A stretch of 64,000 nt of DNA from Oceanimonas aquatica (lineage in GTDB: Bacteria > Pseudomonadota > Gammaproteobacteria > Enterobacterales > Aeromonadaceae). Each line of letters opens with the position of its first letter. Positions within the stretch are counted from its first letter, which is position 1. The position numbers and the translations under genes are program-made. The stretch covers positions 124,001 to 188,000 of the forward strand of contig NZ_JAVBHX010000003.1 of NCBI RefSeq assembly GCF_030732065.1. The letters are read 5' to 3'. The notes below the pieces were generated by a model. It did not search any database, was not told the DNA's origin, and saw only the letters and a list, made by a program, of their open reading frames with translations. Of this stretch, positions 44,382 to 54,482 are shown piece after piece.

Positions 44382-44618
44382 ATGAGCAACATCGAAGAAC
44401 GCGTAAAGAAAATCATCGTAGAGCAACTGGGCGTTAAGGAAGAAGAAGTTAAATCCGAAGCTTCCTTCGTTGATGATCTGGGCGCGGATTCCCTGGACAC
44501 CGTTGAACTGGTAATGGCTCTGGAAGAAGAGTTCGATACCGAGATTCCTGACGAAGAAGCGGAAAAGATCACCACCGTTCAAGCTGCGATCGACTACATC
44601 AACGCTAACCAGGAATAA
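44382..44618 (+). CDS. acpP: Acyl carrier protein
   Basis: 78 residues, strongly acidic, with the phosphopantetheine serine in [12 protein letters not shown] near residue 37. Carries growing acyl chains. The 158-bp spacer before it probably holds its own strong promoter; the gene is closed by a terminator, and codon use is of the highly expressed type. Confidence 0.99.
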   Translation: MSNIEERVKKIIVEQLGVKEEEVKSEASFVDDLGADSLDTVELVMALEEEFDTEIPDEEAEKITTVQAAIDYINANQE

Positions 44619-44627
44619 CAAACCTGT

Positions 44628-44658
44628 ACCGAAGTGGCGCCCGCCACTTCGGTTTTTT
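44628..44658 (+). terminator. Intrinsic terminator after acpP
   Basis: ACCGAAGTGGC and GCCACTTCGGT with loop GCCC, then six Ts. It sits between acpP and fabF and allows higher acpP expression. Confidence 0.9.
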
Positions 44659-44689
44659 CTTGTTTAAATCCCCATTCGGAGGCGCTCCT

Positions 44690-45931
44690 GTGTCAAAACG
44701 CAGAGTCGTGGTGACTGGCCTCGGTATGCTATCTCCTGTCGGAAACTCGGTCGATGCCAGCTGGCAGGCCCTGCTGGCAGGTCAAAGTGGCATTACCAAC
44801 ATCGATCATTTTGATACTACCGATTACACCACCAAGTTTGCCGGCCTGGTCAAGGATTTTGACCCGGAAGCGCATGGCATTGCCAAGAAAGAAGCCCGCA
44901 AGATGGATCTGTTTATTCAGTACGGTGTTGCCGCTGGCCTGCAGGCCTTTGCGGACGCCGGACTGGAGATTACCGATGCCAATGCGGACCGTGTTGGCGT
45001 GTCCATCGGCTCTGGCATTGGTGGCCTCGGTCTGATCGAGCAGAACCACACCAACCTGATGAAGAGCGGCCCGCGCAAGCTAAGCCCCTTCTTTGTGCCG
45101 TCCACCATCATCAACATGGTGTCCGGTCATCTGTCGATCATGAAAGGCCTGCGCGGCCCCAACATTGCGGCCACCACTGCCTGTACCACAGGTACGCACA
45201 GCATTGGTCTGGCGGCGCGCATGATCGCCTACGGTGATGCCGATGCCATGCTGGCCGGCGGTACCGAAAAGGCCTCCACGCCCATGGGCATGGGTGGCTT
45301 TGCCGCGGCCCGCGCGCTGTCTACCCGCAACGACGAGCCTCAAAAGGCCAGCCGTCCGTGGGACAAGGAGCGCGACGGCTTTGTGCTGGGTGACGGCGCC
45401 GGTGTGGTGATGCTGGAAGAATATGAGCAGGCCAAGGCCCGTGGTGCCACCATTTATGCCGAGCTGGTTGGCTTTGGCATGAGCGGTGATGCACACCACA
45501 TGACCGCGCCGCCCGACGACGGCAGCGGTGCCGCCGCGGCCATGGCCAACGCCCTGCGCGATGCGGATCTGGATCCGGCCCTGGTGGGTTACATCAATGC
45601 CCACGGCACCTCCACCCCGCTGGGGGATGTGGCCGAGCTGAAGGCGGTGAAGAAGGTCTTTGGCGAGCACGCCGGCAAGCTGCTGGTGAGCTCCACCAAG
45701 TCGATGACCGGTCACCTGCTGGGTGCCGCCGGTGCGGTGGAAGCCATCGTGACCGTGCTGGCTCTGCGCGATCAAATTGCTCCGCCCACCATCAACCTGG
45801 ACAATCCGGATGATGAGTGCGACCTGGATCTGGTTCCGCACCAGCCGAAGAAGGCGGAGTTTGAGTATGCCCTGTCCAACTCCTTCGGGTTTGGCGGCAC
45901 CAATGGCTCATTGATCTTCAAACGCATATAA
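44690..45931 (+). CDS. fabF: 3-oxoacyl-ACP synthase II
   Basis: 413 residues from a GTG start at 44690, which gives the family N terminus [18 protein letters not shown] and has GGAGG 6-7 bp ahead; a frame from 44660 overlaps the terminator. Catalytic Cys in [12 protein letters not shown] near 163, His in NAHGTSTP near 303, His in [11 protein letters not shown] near 340. Elongates acyl chains; the isoform linked to unsaturated fatty acid control. Confidence 0.97.
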   Translation: MSKRRVVVTGLGMLSPVGNSVDASWQALLAGQSGITNIDHFDTTDYTTKFAGLVKDFDPEAHGIAKKEARKMDLFIQYGVAAGLQAFADAGLEITDANADRVGVSIGSGIGGLGLIEQNHTNLMKSGPRKLSPFFVPSTIINMVSGHLSIMKGLRGPNIAATTACTTGTHSIGLAARMIAYGDADAMLAGGTEKASTPMGMGGFAAARALSTRNDEPQKASRPWDKERDGFVLGDGAGVVMLEEYEQAKARGATIYAELVGFGMSGDAHHMTAPPDDGSGAAAAMANALRDADLDPALVGYINAHGTSTPLGDVAELKAVKKVFGEHAGKLLVSSTKSMTGHLLGAAGAVEAIVTVLALRDQIAPPTINLDNPDDECDLDLVPHQPKKAEFEYALSNSFGFGGTNGSLIFKRI

Positions 45932-45950
45932 TGGCCTTTTGGTCAGATAC

Positions 45951-45977
45951 AGCCCGGCCATGTGCCGGGCTTTTTTT
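45951..45977 (+). terminator. Intrinsic terminator after fabF
   Basis: AGCCCGGC and GCCGGGCT with loop CATGT followed by seven Ts. pabC begins 12 bases later, so its expression needs readthrough or a promoter inside fabF. Confidence 0.9.
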
Positions 45978-45988
45978 ATGAAATAACC

Positions 45989-46780
45989 ATGCAGAAAATC
46001 CTTCATCCACAGGAGCAGGCCCTGAGCCGCGGCTGGCAGCTGGGCGACGGTCACTTCACCACCATGCACGCACGCCGGGGCCGGATCAGGCTGTGGCCAT
46101 TGCACAAGGCCCGGCTGATAGATGCCTGCCGCCGGCTGCACATGGACGAGCCCGACTGGGCCGTTGTTGAAGCCGAGCTGGCGGCACTGCCGGACGAGGG
46201 CGATCGCGTGTTGCGGCTGACGCTGTTGCGCGGCCCCGGCGGGCGCGGCTATGGTATTGCCGGCTGCGGCGACACCACTGTGGTGCTGAACCTGTCACCT
46301 TTTCCGGCGCATTACCTTGAATGGCGGCGGCAGGGCATTGACCTTGGCCTGTGCGAAGGGCGCCTGGGCAGCTCCACCCTGCTGGCGGGGCTGAAAACCG
46401 TGAACCGGCTGGAGCAGGTGCTGCTCAAGGCCGAGCTTGAAAGCAGGCAGCTTGCCGAGGGTGTGGTACTGAACGAAGCGGGCAGGGTAATGGAAGCGGT
46501 CACCGCCAACCTGTTCTGGCGCAAGGGCGAGGCGGTGTTTACGCCCGAGTTGGCCAATGGCGGTGTGCACGGTACCCTGCGGGCCTGGGTCATGACCGAG
46601 CTGGAAGGGCGGGTGCAGCAGGTCAGCGCCCCACTGGAGGCGCTGCAAGGCGCCGATGAAGCCTGGATCACCAACGCCCTGATGGGCCTGGTGCCGGTGA
46701 GCTCGGTGGCCGGGCGCGCACTGAGCGGTGAGCATTCAATGACGAGAGCACTACAACAACGATATGAGCAAATTGATTAA
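45989..46780 (+). CDS. pabC: Aminodeoxychorismate lyase
   Basis: 263 residues, fold-type IV PLP enzyme. Lysine in LLAGLKTVNRLEQ near residue 138, E-A-x-x-AN segment VMEAVTANLFW near 170, and the start RGWQLGDGHFTTM. Makes p-aminobenzoate for folate. ATG at 45989 is preferred; an upstream ATG lies within the terminator. Its end overlaps the start of mltG by 17 bases. Confidence 0.93.
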   Translation: MQKILHPQEQALSRGWQLGDGHFTTMHARRGRIRLWPLHKARLIDACRRLHMDEPDWAVVEAELAALPDEGDRVLRLTLLRGPGGRGYGIAGCGDTTVVLNLSPFPAHYLEWRRQGIDLGLCEGRLGSSTLLAGLKTVNRLEQVLLKAELESRQLAEGVVLNEAGRVMEAVTANLFWRKGEAVFTPELANGGVHGTLRAWVMTELEGRVQQVSAPLEALQGADEAWITNALMGLVPVSSVAGRALSGEHSMTRALQQRYEQID

Positions 46781-47768
46781 AGGCCTGAAGGGGGTCGTGC
46801 TGGCGGCCACCCTGGCGGGTGCGGGACTGGCCGGTTACGGCTATCACCAGTGGCAGAAACTGGAACAACTGACCATCACGCCTGGCGAACACCCGCTGTT
46901 TGTGGTGCACCGAGGCGAGACCGCGCTGCAACTGACCGGCCGGCTCAGCCCCGGGCTGCCGGTGCTGCATCGCAAGCTGTGGCTGAAGCTGCACCCGGAG
47001 CTGGCGGCGGTGCGCCAGGGCACCTACAAGCTGGATGACGGCACCTCTCTGCGCGAGGCCCTCAATACCTTCGTGAAGGGTGATGTGTATCGCCTGAATG
47101 TGACCCTGGTGGAAGGCCTGCGGCTGTCCGACTGGCGTGCCCGGCTGGCCGAGGCCGAGTATCTGGAGCACGAGCTCGACGGCGTCAGCGAAGCGCAACT
47201 GGCCGAGCGCCTGGGGGTGGAGCACGACAAGCTGGAAGGCCTGTTTTTGCCCGAAACCTACAGCTACACCCCTGGCGACAGCGACTATGACGTGCTCGAG
47301 CGCGCCTATGCCCATATGCAGGATTTTCTGAATGAGGCCTGGGAGGCCCGCGAGCCCAACCTGCCCATCGATACGCCCTATGAGGCGCTGATCCTGGCGT
47401 CCATCATTGAAAAGGAAACCGGCATTGCCGAAGAGCGCCCCATGATCGCCTCTGTATTCATCAACCGGTTGCGCCGGGGCATGCGGCTGCAGACCGATCC
47501 CACCGTGATCTACGGCATGGGCGAGGACTATGACGGCAACATTCGCAAGCGCGATCTGCGTGCCCACACCCCGTACAACACCTATGTGATTGACGGTCTG
47601 CCGCCGACGCCGATTGCCATGCCCAGCCAGGAGGCCATTCGTGCCGCGCTGAACCCGGCCGAAAGCAGGTATTACTATTTCGTGGCCATGGGCGAGGGGC
47701 GCCATCACTTTTCCCGCACCCTGCGCGAGCATAATAATGCGGTGCGCCGCTACATACTGAACAGGTAA
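46764..47768 (+). CDS. mltG: Endolytic murein transglycosylase MltG
   Basis: 334 residues. One N-terminal membrane helix (about 8-27), LysM-like region, then the YceG catalytic part with ILASIIEKETGIAEERPMIA in which the first glutamate of EKE is the presumed catalytic residue, and RLQTDPTVIYG. Cuts nascent glycan strands in the periplasm. Four bases before tmk, in the conserved pabC-mltG-tmk-holB order. Confidence 0.95.
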   Translation: MSKLIKGLKGVVLAATLAGAGLAGYGYHQWQKLEQLTITPGEHPLFVVHRGETALQLTGRLSPGLPVLHRKLWLKLHPELAAVRQGTYKLDDGTSLREALNTFVKGDVYRLNVTLVEGLRLSDWRARLAEAEYLEHELDGVSEAQLAERLGVEHDKLEGLFLPETYSYTPGDSDYDVLERAYAHMQDFLNEAWEAREPNLPIDTPYEALILASIIEKETGIAEERPMIASVFINRLRRGMRLQTDPTVIYGMGEDYDGNIRKRDLRAHTPYNTYVIDGLPPTPIAMPSQEAIRAALNPAESRYYYFVAMGEGRHHFSRTLREHNNAVRRYILNR

Positions 47769-47771
47769 ACC

Positions 47772-48395
47772 ATGAGTCGATTTATTGTCATTGAAGGCCT
47801 GGAAGGCGCCGGCAAGAGCACGGTGCAGCGCCATGTGGTGAGCTGGCTTGAGGCACGAGGTCATAAGGTGATGACCACCCGGGAGCCCGGTGGCACGCCA
47901 CTGGCGGAAAAAATGCGTGCCCTGGTCAAGGAAGTGCATGAAGAACAACTAACCGTGGAAGCCGAGCTGCTGCTGATGTACGCCGCCCGGGTACAATTGG
48001 TGAAAAACCGCATTCAGCCGGCGTTGCGTGACGGCATCTGGGTGGTGGGGGATCGGCATGATTTGTCTTCCCGGGCCTACCAGGGTGGCGGCCGGGGCAT
48101 TGATGCGGATCTGATCAGCCAGATCAAACAGGCGGTGCTGGGCGACTTTAAACCGGATTTGACCCTGTATCTCGACATCGACCCTGCCCAGGGCCTGGCC
48201 CGGGCCCGCAGCCGCGGCGAGCTGGACCGCATTGAGCTGGAAAATCTCGACTTTTTCGAGCGTACCCGGGCCCGTTACCTGGAGCTGGCCGAGGCCGATC
48301 CCGATTGCGAGCTGATCGACGCGTCCGGCAACGAGCAGGAAGTGAAAGCACGGGTACTGGCCTGCCTGGAGCGACGACTGTGTACGCTTGGCTGA
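47772..48395 (+). CDS. tmk: Thymidylate kinase
   Basis: 207 residues. P-loop [10 protein letters not shown] at 8-17, DRY-like [16 protein letters not shown] near 93, TREPGGT near 36 and a lid region with [11 protein letters not shown]. Phosphorylates dTMP. Overlaps holB by 16 bases. Confidence 0.97.
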   Translation: MSRFIVIEGLEGAGKSTVQRHVVSWLEARGHKVMTTREPGGTPLAEKMRALVKEVHEEQLTVEAELLLMYAARVQLVKNRIQPALRDGIWVVGDRHDLSSRAYQGGGRGIDADLISQIKQAVLGDFKPDLTLYLDIDPAQGLARARSRGELDRIELENLDFFERTRARYLELAEADPDCELIDASGNEQEVKARVLACLERRLCTLG

Positions 48396-49339
48396 CCCCG
48401 GTCTGGCAGCCGCTGCTGCAGGGTGTGCGTGAGCGCCACCTGGGCCATGGCCTGCTGCTCAAGGGCATGGCGGGCCTGGGCAAGCGCGAACTGGCCGCTG
48501 AGCTGGCGACCGCATTATTATGCCAACATACAAGTAATGCTCCTTGCGGTATGTGCCATGCCTGTGAGCTTAACGCCGCCGGCAGCCACTCGGATCTCCA
48601 TGTGGTGGGCAGGGAAGGGCGAAGCATAGGCATTGATGCCATTCGCGAGCTCAGCCGGATCATGAGCGAAAGCGCGCGCCTGGGTCATGGCAAGGTGGCC
48701 ATTATCGAACGGGCCGAGCTGATGACCGAGGCCGCCGCCAACGCCCTGCTGAAAACCCTGGAAGAGCCTGCGGGGGAGGCCACGCTGATTTTGGTGTCGT
48801 CCCGGCCCGAGCGGCTGCTTCCTACGCTGCTCAGCCGGTGCCAGCAGTGGCTGGTGCCACTGCCCGACACTGACACCGCGCTGGCCTGGCTGAATGAGCA
48901 GGGCGTGACTGCCACCCCGGCGGCACTCAGCGTAAACCAGGGCTCGCCGCTGCAAACCCTGGAATACCTGCAAGGGGGCGCCGACGACAAGCGCCTGGCG
49001 TTGCTCGCCGAGCTGGCCAGTCTGGCCGAGACGCCCACCCACCTGGCCAGGGTGCAGACGGGCCTGCTGGAGCAACCCGTGCACCTGGTGTGGGTGCAGC
49101 TGTTGCTGCAGGACGCGCTGCAAACCGCGCTGGGGGTAAACGCGCCGCTGAAACTCGATGACTGCCGCGCGCAGAGCGAGCGCCTGGCACGGCTGGGCGC
49201 CATGGCCCTGCATGAGCTGAACAGCGAACTGCTGGCGTTGCGCCGCAGCCTGCAGCCGGGACAGGGCCGGCCCATGAATGCCGGCCTGCAACTGAGCCAA
49301 TGGCTGCGCCGGTTGCAGCGCGCATTAACCCATTCCTGA
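48380..49339 (+). CDS. holB: DNA polymerase III delta' subunit
   Basis: 319 residues. Degenerate P-loop [10 protein letters not shown], zinc cysteines in CGMCHAC near 55 with an earlier Cys, and the clamp-loader [11 protein letters not shown] segment near 117, plus LLSRCQ. Part of the sliding-clamp loader. The GTG start at 48380 has GGAG 8 bp ahead and gives the normal N terminus YAWLTPVW; the upstream frame from 48305 lies inside tmk. Confidence 0.93.
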   Translation: MYAWLTPVWQPLLQGVRERHLGHGLLLKGMAGLGKRELAAELATALLCQHTSNAPCGMCHACELNAAGSHSDLHVVGREGRSIGIDAIRELSRIMSESARLGHGKVAIIERAELMTEAAANALLKTLEEPAGEATLILVSSRPERLLPTLLSRCQQWLVPLPDTDTALAWLNEQGVTATPAALSVNQGSPLQTLEYLQGGADDKRLALLAELASLAETPTHLARVQTGLLEQPVHLVWVQLLLQDALQTALGVNAPLKLDDCRAQSERLARLGAMALHELNSELLALRRSLQPGQGRPMNAGLQLSQWLRRLQRALTHS

Positions 49340-49369
49340 TTTACCGAACACGTTTTACTGGAGCCGATT

Positions 49370-50149
49370 TTGCTGGTTGATTCCCATTGCCACCTCGACA
49401 AACTCGATTACGGCAAGAAACACAAGTCCATGGACGAGGCCATTGCCAAAGCCGCCAACCGCGGCGTAAATCACATGCTGTGCATTGGCGTGGGGCTGTC
49501 GTCCTTCCCCGATATGCTGAAGGCCGTTGAGCCTTATCCTCAGGTGTTTGCTTCCTGTGGTGTACATCCGCTACATCAGGGTGACGAACAAAATGATCCG
49601 GCGCTGCTGCGCAAGCTGGCATCGCATCCGTCGGTAGTGGCCATTGGCGAAACCGGGCTGGATTATTTTTACGCCCCGGAAAGCGCCGAGCTGCAAAAGC
49701 GCTCCTTTGAGCAGCATGTGGGTGTGGCGGTGGAGCTGAACAAACCGCTGATCATTCATACCCGCAGCGCCCAGGAAGATACCCTGGAAATTTTGCGCAA
49801 GGGCGGTGCCGACAAGGTGGGCGGCGTGCTGCACTGCTTTACCGAATCGCTGGAAATGGCGGAAGCCGCTATTGAGCTGGGCTTTTACATTTCCATCTCC
49901 GGCATTGTGACCTTCCGCAGCGCCGACGCCCTGCGGGACGTGGTCAAGGCCCTGCCGCTGGAGCGGCTGCTGGTGGAAACCGACTCTCCCTGGCTGGCCC
50001 CGGTACCGTTCCGTGGTGAAGAAAACGAGCCCGCCTACACCCGCACCGTGGCCGAGTTCGTGGCCGAGCTCAAGGGAATACCCTACGAGCAGGTGGCCGA
50101 ACAAACCACCGCCAACTTCTTTGAGCTGTTCAAGCTCGCCAAACGCTAA
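49370..50149 (+). CDS. TatD family metal-dependent hydrolase (YcfH type)
   Basis: 259 residues. Metal ligands in order: HxH in DSHCHLDKL, E in AIGETGLDYF near 91, H in IIHTRSA near 128, H in LHCFTES near 154, D in ETDSPWLAP near 203. Probable DNase or D-tyrosyl-type hydrolase. The start is a TTG at 49370 with CTGGAG about 6 bp ahead; no ATG is available. Follows holB by 30 bp, as in E. coli. Confidence 0.93.
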   Translation: MLVDSHCHLDKLDYGKKHKSMDEAIAKAANRGVNHMLCIGVGLSSFPDMLKAVEPYPQVFASCGVHPLHQGDEQNDPALLRKLASHPSVVAIGETGLDYFYAPESAELQKRSFEQHVGVAVELNKPLIIHTRSAQEDTLEILRKGGADKVGGVLHCFTESLEMAEAAIELGFYISISGIVTFRSADALRDVVKALPLERLLVETDSPWLAPVPFRGEENEPAYTRTVAEFVAELKGIPYEQVAEQTTANFFELFKLAKR

Positions 50150-50182
50150 TAATTACTGCCGTCACCCCCGGGCAGGAACGTC

Positions 50183-50202
50183 ATCCCCGCGAAGGCGGGG
50201 AT
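50183..50202. repeat. REP-like palindrome
   Basis: ATCCCCGC and GCGGGGAT around GAAG: a dispersed intergenic palindrome type known from many proteobacteria. Confidence 0.65.
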
Positions 50203-50349
50203 CCATGCGCCTGTGCAGACACAGCCTTGTCGTCAGTTGCTTGCTCCGTATCTTTTCTTCACTTGCTCTTCTTGGGAACGCATACCACCCGGACTCTCTC
50301 CCTGAAGGCCTGCAAACAAAGCCTGTGCTCATTCAGCGGGCGCCTGCCT

Positions 50350-50374
50350 GGTTCCCATGCTTTGCGTGGGAACC
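50350..50374. repeat. REP-like palindrome of the GTTCCCAyGC class
   Basis: GGTTCCCA and TGGGAACC enclose TGCTTTGCG. A related half (GGGAACGCATACC) is at about 50275-50287. With the element at 50183 it fills the 315-bp gene-free spacer between tatD and nfeD. Confidence 0.6.
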
Positions 50375-50464
50375 CATACCTGAATCACTCGCCACACCCA
50401 TTTCCAACCCGCAACACCTCCTCTATAGTAATCACTGTTCCATTTGCATCTGAGGTGAATATAC

Positions 50465-50887
50465 GTGCTTGCCTGGCATCTCTGGCTGATTGCCGCCCTG
50501 GTTTTATTGCTCGCCGAACTGCTCGGCACCGGTTTTTTTGCCTTTGCCATGGGTCTGGCGGCACTGGTCGCCATGACCGCTGCGTTATTTGATGTGGGGG
50601 CCACCGGCCAGTGGTTTGCCTTTGCCCTGGCCACCGGTGTGTTGGCGCCACTGCTGAAAAAAGTCTTTCGTGAATTTGCGCCCTCGCGCCGTCAAAGCGG
50701 CCTGGCGGGGGAAAGCCGTCATCAAACCGGAAAACTGGTACGTCATCATAACGGTGAGCTTCGGCTGAGGCTTGAAGGAGATCTGTTTATGGTGCGCGCT
50801 CAGACCGGCACCGTGTTGAAGGAGGGTGACGAAGTGGAAATCATCCGCTTCGACGGCATAACCGCTATTGTTAAACAACTCGAATAA
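50465..50887 (+). CDS. NfeD-family membrane protein (YbbK partner)
   Basis: 140 residues. Two or three membrane helices in the first 65 residues (LAWHLWLIAALVLLLAELL, then GFFAFAMGLAALVAM, then WFAFALATGVLAPLL), followed by a soluble OB-fold (GKLVRHHNGELRLRLEG, GDEVEIIRFDGITAIVK). Short NfeD proteins act with SPFH proteins such as the next gene. GTG start at 50465 with TGAGG ahead. Confidence 0.9.
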   Translation: MLAWHLWLIAALVLLLAELLGTGFFAFAMGLAALVAMTAALFDVGATGQWFAFALATGVLAPLLKKVFREFAPSRRQSGLAGESRHQTGKLVRHHNGELRLRLEGDLFMVRAQTGTVLKEGDEVEIIRFDGITAIVKQLE

Positions 50888-50925
50888 TTTCAAGGAAATA
50901 ACATAAACAGCAAGGGGATTTTGTC

Positions 50926-51879
50926 ATGGATGTGATGTTGATTATTGCCCTGATCTTTACCGTGCTGGTGCTGGCACTGGTGATCAAGGGCCTGATGATA
51001 GTGCAGCAGTCGGAAGCCGTGGTGATCGAGCGCCTCGGCAGTTACCAGAAAACCCTGTCCCCGGGCATTAACTGGATTATTCCCTTTATTGACAAGCCCC
51101 GGTCCATCAAGGTGCGCCGCTATCAGGCCATTGGCGGTGAGAATGTGGCGGTGGTGCAGGAAGAAACCCGCATCGACCGGCGCGAAACCGTGCTCGACTT
51201 TCCCGGCCAGTCGGTGATCACCGCCGATAACGTGAGCGTGACCGTAAACGGCGCTCTCTATTTTCAGGTGATCGACCCGGAGCGGGCGGTTTACCAGACC
51301 GAAAACCTCATTCAGGCCATCGAGATCCTGGCCAAGACCTCGTTGCGCTCCGAAGTGGGTAAAATGGAGCTCGACAAGTTGTTTGAATCCCGCCAGGAGA
51401 TCAACGACAAGTTGCAAATTGTGATGGACGAGGCCGGCAACAAGTGGGGCGTAAAAGTCACCCGGGTCGAGATCCAGGACATCATCATTCCTGCCGAGGT
51501 GGAAGACGCCATGCGCAAGCAAATGGCCGCCGAGCGGGAGCGCCGCGCCCTGGTGCTGCAGGCCAGCGGTGAGCGGGAGGCCGCCATTGCCCGGGCCGAA
51601 GGGGAAAAACGCTCCAATATTCTGGTGGCAGAAGGGGAAAAGGAAGCCGCCATTCTGATGGCCGACGGTCAGCGCCAGGCCATTGACCAGGTGCTTGCCG
51701 CCGGCAGCGAACGGCTGGATCCGCAAATGGTGGTGGGCTACCTGCTTGGCCTCGAATACCTGAAAACCCTGCCCGAGATCGGCAAAGACGGCGACCGTAT
51801 CTTCCTGCCCTATGAAGCCAGCAGCGTGCTCGGTGCCGTGGGCAGTATAGAGGCGTTGTTGAAGGGTAAGGTTCAGTAA
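50926..51879 (+). CDS. qmcA: SPFH/band-7 protein (QmcA/stomatin type)
   Basis: 317 residues. N-terminal membrane helix (about 4-26), SPFH domain (QQSEAVVIERLGSYQKTL onward), flotillin-like coiled coil (MRKQMAAERERRALVLQASG, 190-235) and a glycine-poor tail. Forms membrane microdomain rings and recruits proteases. Operon with the NfeD gene 38 bp upstream; terminator follows. Confidence 0.92.
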   Translation: MDVMLIIALIFTVLVLALVIKGLMIVQQSEAVVIERLGSYQKTLSPGINWIIPFIDKPRSIKVRRYQAIGGENVAVVQEETRIDRRETVLDFPGQSVITADNVSVTVNGALYFQVIDPERAVYQTENLIQAIEILAKTSLRSEVGKMELDKLFESRQEINDKLQIVMDEAGNKWGVKVTRVEIQDIIIPAEVEDAMRKQMAAERERRALVLQASGEREAAIARAEGEKRSNILVAEGEKEAAILMADGQRQAIDQVLAAGSERLDPQMVVGYLLGLEYLKTLPEIGKDGDRIFLPYEASSVLGAVGSIEALLKGKVQ

Positions 51880-51881
51880 CG

Positions 51882-51914
51882 AAAAACGGCAGGCTAATGA
51901 GTCTGCCGTTTTTT
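51882..51914 (+). terminator. Intrinsic terminator after the SPFH gene
   Basis: AAAAACGGCAG and CTGCCGTTTTT, 11-bp arms, ten-base loop, then T. Confidence 0.88.
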
Positions 51915-51945
51915 GTTAATAGCATGGCACTCAGGGAGAGAGACC

Positions 51946-52491
51946 ATGAAATGGGCGTTCATCGATTATGAAAATATTGGCTGTCTGAGCAAGGTGGATC
52001 TCTCGTGTTACGAGCGGGTCATTGTATTTCTGGGGGCCAATCAGCCGAAACTGGACTTTGGTAATGTCAGATATGACAAGCCGATCAATATGATGCTGGT
52101 TCAACTCAAGGCCACTCAGGCCAATAATCTGGATTTTCACCTTGCTTACTATCTGGGCAAATTCGACAGCGAAGCACCAGCCAATATCATTTTTGAAGTG
52201 GTAAGCAATGATGGGGGATTTTCACCCCTGATTGCCCATATCAAAAATATCGGCCGACCCTGCAAACAACTGAGAATGAACAGTGTGCCGGCAGATACCG
52301 AGCGGCTGTTGCAAAGCCTGGTTTCTACCCCAAAGGAAAAACGCCCTCAAAAAGTAGCCAGCCTTCGCAATCACATTGCCGCACAACTGAAGCTGCAGGG
52401 CAATGAACTTGCCATTCAGCAACAACTGAACCAGCTGGTGACGGCAAAGGTGCTCAAAATTGCCGGTGACGGTATTGAGTACCAGTGCTGA
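51946..52491 (+). CDS. PIN-like (FIDYEN) domain protein
   Basis: 181 residues. It opens WAFIDYENIG, a PIN-like nuclease start with the first acidic residue, continues with LDFHLAYYLGKFDSE near 63 and EVVSNDGGFSPLIAHIK near 84, where the D of SNDGG is a second acidic site. The last 50 residues look like a small winged helix. This suggests a predicted RNase or RNA-binding protein. AGGGAGAGAG lies ahead of 51946. Single gene between a terminator and a gene wreck. Confidence 0.75.
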   Translation: MKWAFIDYENIGCLSKVDLSCYERVIVFLGANQPKLDFGNVRYDKPINMMLVQLKATQANNLDFHLAYYLGKFDSEAPANIIFEVVSNDGGFSPLIAHIKNIGRPCKQLRMNSVPADTERLLQSLVSTPKEKRPQKVASLRNHIAAQLKLQGNELAIQQQLNQLVTAKVLKIAGDGIEYQC

Positions 52492-52514
52492 TTCACTCTC
52501 ATAATCAACCACCA

Positions 52515-52640
52515 GACTCTGGTCAAACAGATCTACGCCACCGTCAATGAGCTGGAGGCCATGTTCCCCGGGGCCGGCATTTTACACCCGACGGGCACAT
52601 GGTGGGCAGCCGGAGTTGCCGCTTCGCGCCAAATTGCGGG
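52515..52640 (+). pseudogene. Frameshifted start of a DUF6998-type gene
   Basis: One frame reads LVKQIYATVNELEAMFPG and the next frame continues GRHFTPDGHMVGS, which together make the start of a DUF6998-like protein. After that the sequence becomes low-complexity GC-rich palindromic DNA (52640-52740, GCAGGCG/CGCCTGC and GCGCCCGC/GGGCGC). Confidence 0.55.
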
Positions 52641-52782
52641 CGGGCCGCCCGCGCTCCAGAAATGCACCGCTCATATGGAGCGCAGGCGGCTCGCCTGCAT
52701 TAGCGCCCGCAGGGCGCTCAAATTCTGCCAGCTCAGCTTACCCCATTCCCCAAGTTACCTCTCAGACCAAAGTCTAATCATA

Positions 52783-52855
52783 ATTGTCGACACATCACCT
52801 TGATGAACTCCATATCTGGTGATAATTTTGTTTCATATTCGTTAAATTGTTGACA
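52783..52855 (+). promoter_or_regulatory. Two ATTGTYGACA sites before the prp regulator
   Basis: ATTGTCGACA (52783-52792, with palindromic core TGTCGACA) and ATTGTTGACA (52846-52855). The second lies 6 bp before the regulator start and contains TTGACA. Candidate sites for the GntR protein. Confidence 0.5.
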
Positions 52856-52861
52856 GTTTAA

Positions 52862-53569
52862 ATGATCGAGCAAGAAGTAATAGACCATGGTGTCGACCAT
52901 CTGCCGGAGCTGACCAAGTCGGCCAACCTTACCGAGCAGTTGATCGATCTGATTGTAAAAGGCCAGTTTGCCGCCGGCAGCAAGATCTCCGAGCCGGAGC
53001 TGGCGCGCCGTTTTGGGGTGAGCCGCGGGCCACTGCGCGAGGCCATTATGCGGGTGGAATCTCTCGGGCTCATTGAACGGGTGCCCCATGTGGGTGCGCG
53101 GGTCATTACCCTGAGCCGGGCCAGGCTGGTGGAGATTTACGCGGTGCGCGAAGCGCTCGAGGGCATGGCGGTGCGCCTGGCCTGCCAGCACATTACCGAC
53201 GATGAGCTCGATGCCCTGCAACAGCTGCTGAATACCCACAAGGCCCATATCGAGGAAGTAGAAGGGGCGTCCTATTTTCATCAGCAGGGCGACTTCGACT
53301 TTCACTACCGTCTTATTCAGGCCAGCCGTAACAGCACCCTGATACACCTGCTGTGCGACGAGCTTTATCACCTGTTGCGCATGTACCGCCATCAGTCCCA
53401 GCGCTCACATTCCCGCCCGCAACAGGCGCTGACCGAGCACTTTCATCTGCTTGAGGCCCTGCGGGAGCGGGACGGCGAGCTGGCCGAGTTGCTGATGCGC
53501 CGCCATATCATGCGCAGCCGGCTGTTGATTGAACAACAACTGAATGACGAACAAGGAGCAAGCTTATGA
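52862..53569 (+). CDS. GntR-family (FadR/FCD subgroup) regulator of the methylcitrate operon
   Basis: 235 residues. Winged helix about 20-85 ([20 protein letters not shown]), followed by an all-helical FCD ligand domain with metal-type residues DFDFHYRLI near 143, and [12 protein letters not shown] near 196. Its stop overlaps the prpB start (ATGA). GntR proteins of this kind regulate prp/acnD clusters, presumably with methylcitrate or a related acid as signal. Confidence 0.9.
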   Translation: MIEQEVIDHGVDHLPELTKSANLTEQLIDLIVKGQFAAGSKISEPELARRFGVSRGPLREAIMRVESLGLIERVPHVGARVITLSRARLVEIYAVREALEGMAVRLACQHITDDELDALQQLLNTHKAHIEEVEGASYFHQQGDFDFHYRLIQASRNSTLIHLLCDELYHLLRMYRHQSQRSHSRPQQALTEHFHLLEALRERDGELAELLMRRHIMRSRLLIEQQLNDEQGASL

Positions 53570-54444
53570 GTCCGGGAGCACAATTCCGTCAGGCCGTGGA
53601 AAGCCACCGGCCGCTGCAGGTAGTGGGCACCATTAATCCCTATTGCGCCATGATGGCGGAGCAGGTGGGTCACCAGGCCATTTACCTTTCCGGTGGCGGC
53701 ATTGCCAATGCCTCTTACGGCCTGCCGGATCTGGGCATTACCACCCTGAACGATGTACTGGAAGACGTACGCCGCATTACCGCCGCCTCAAGGCTGCCGC
53801 TGCTGGTGGACATCGACACCGGCTTTGGCGGTGCCTTTAACATTGCCCGCACCATTAAGGAGATGGAACGCGCCGGCGCCGCTGCCGTGCACCTGGAAGA
53901 TCAGGTGGCGCAAAAGCGCTGCGGACACAGGCCCAACAAGGCCATTGTCAGCCAAGGCGAAATGGTGGACCGGGTCAAGGCGGCGGTGGATGCCAGAACC
54001 GACAGCAACTTTGTGATCATGGCGCGTACCGATGCCCTGGCGGTGGAAGGCATGGACGCCGCCATTGAGCGGGCACTGGCCTGTGTGGAAGCGGGGGCCG
54101 ACATGATCTTCCCCGAGGCCATCAACACCCTGGAGCAATACCGCCAGTTTGCCGAGGCGGTCAAGGTGCCCATTCTGGCCAATATTACCGAGTTTGGTCA
54201 GACCCCGCTGTTCAGCAGAGACGAGCTGGCCGAGTGCGGCGTCGACATGGTGCTCTATCCGCTGTCGGCATTCCGGGCCATGAACCAGGCGGCGCTGAAT
54301 GTGTATCAGCACCTGCTGAAAGAGGGCCATCAGCGCCAGGTGGTGGACAGCATGCAAACCCGCGAGCAGCTCTATCACTACCTGGGTTATCACGATTACG
54401 AGAAAAAGCTCGATCAGTTGTTCAGCGAGCAAAAAGGCGACTAA
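53566..54444 (+). CDS. prpB: 2-methylisocitrate lyase
   Basis: 292 residues. Isocitrate-lyase-family motif KRCGHRPNK near residue 122, metal-binding DIDTGFGG near 84 and the segment MARTDALA near 157. Splits 2-methylisocitrate into pyruvate and succinate. Second gene of the propionate operon. Confidence 0.96.
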   Translation: MSPGAQFRQAVESHRPLQVVGTINPYCAMMAEQVGHQAIYLSGGGIANASYGLPDLGITTLNDVLEDVRRITAASRLPLLVDIDTGFGGAFNIARTIKEMERAGAAAVHLEDQVAQKRCGHRPNKAIVSQGEMVDRVKAAVDARTDSNFVIMARTDALAVEGMDAAIERALACVEAGADMIFPEAINTLEQYRQFAEAVKVPILANITEFGQTPLFSRDELAECGVDMVLYPLSAFRAMNQAALNVYQHLLKEGHQRQVVDSMQTREQLYHYLGYHDYEKKLDQLFSEQKGD

Positions 54445-54482
54445 ACACCCCATATCGACCAAAAAGCAACAAGGAGAGTGCC

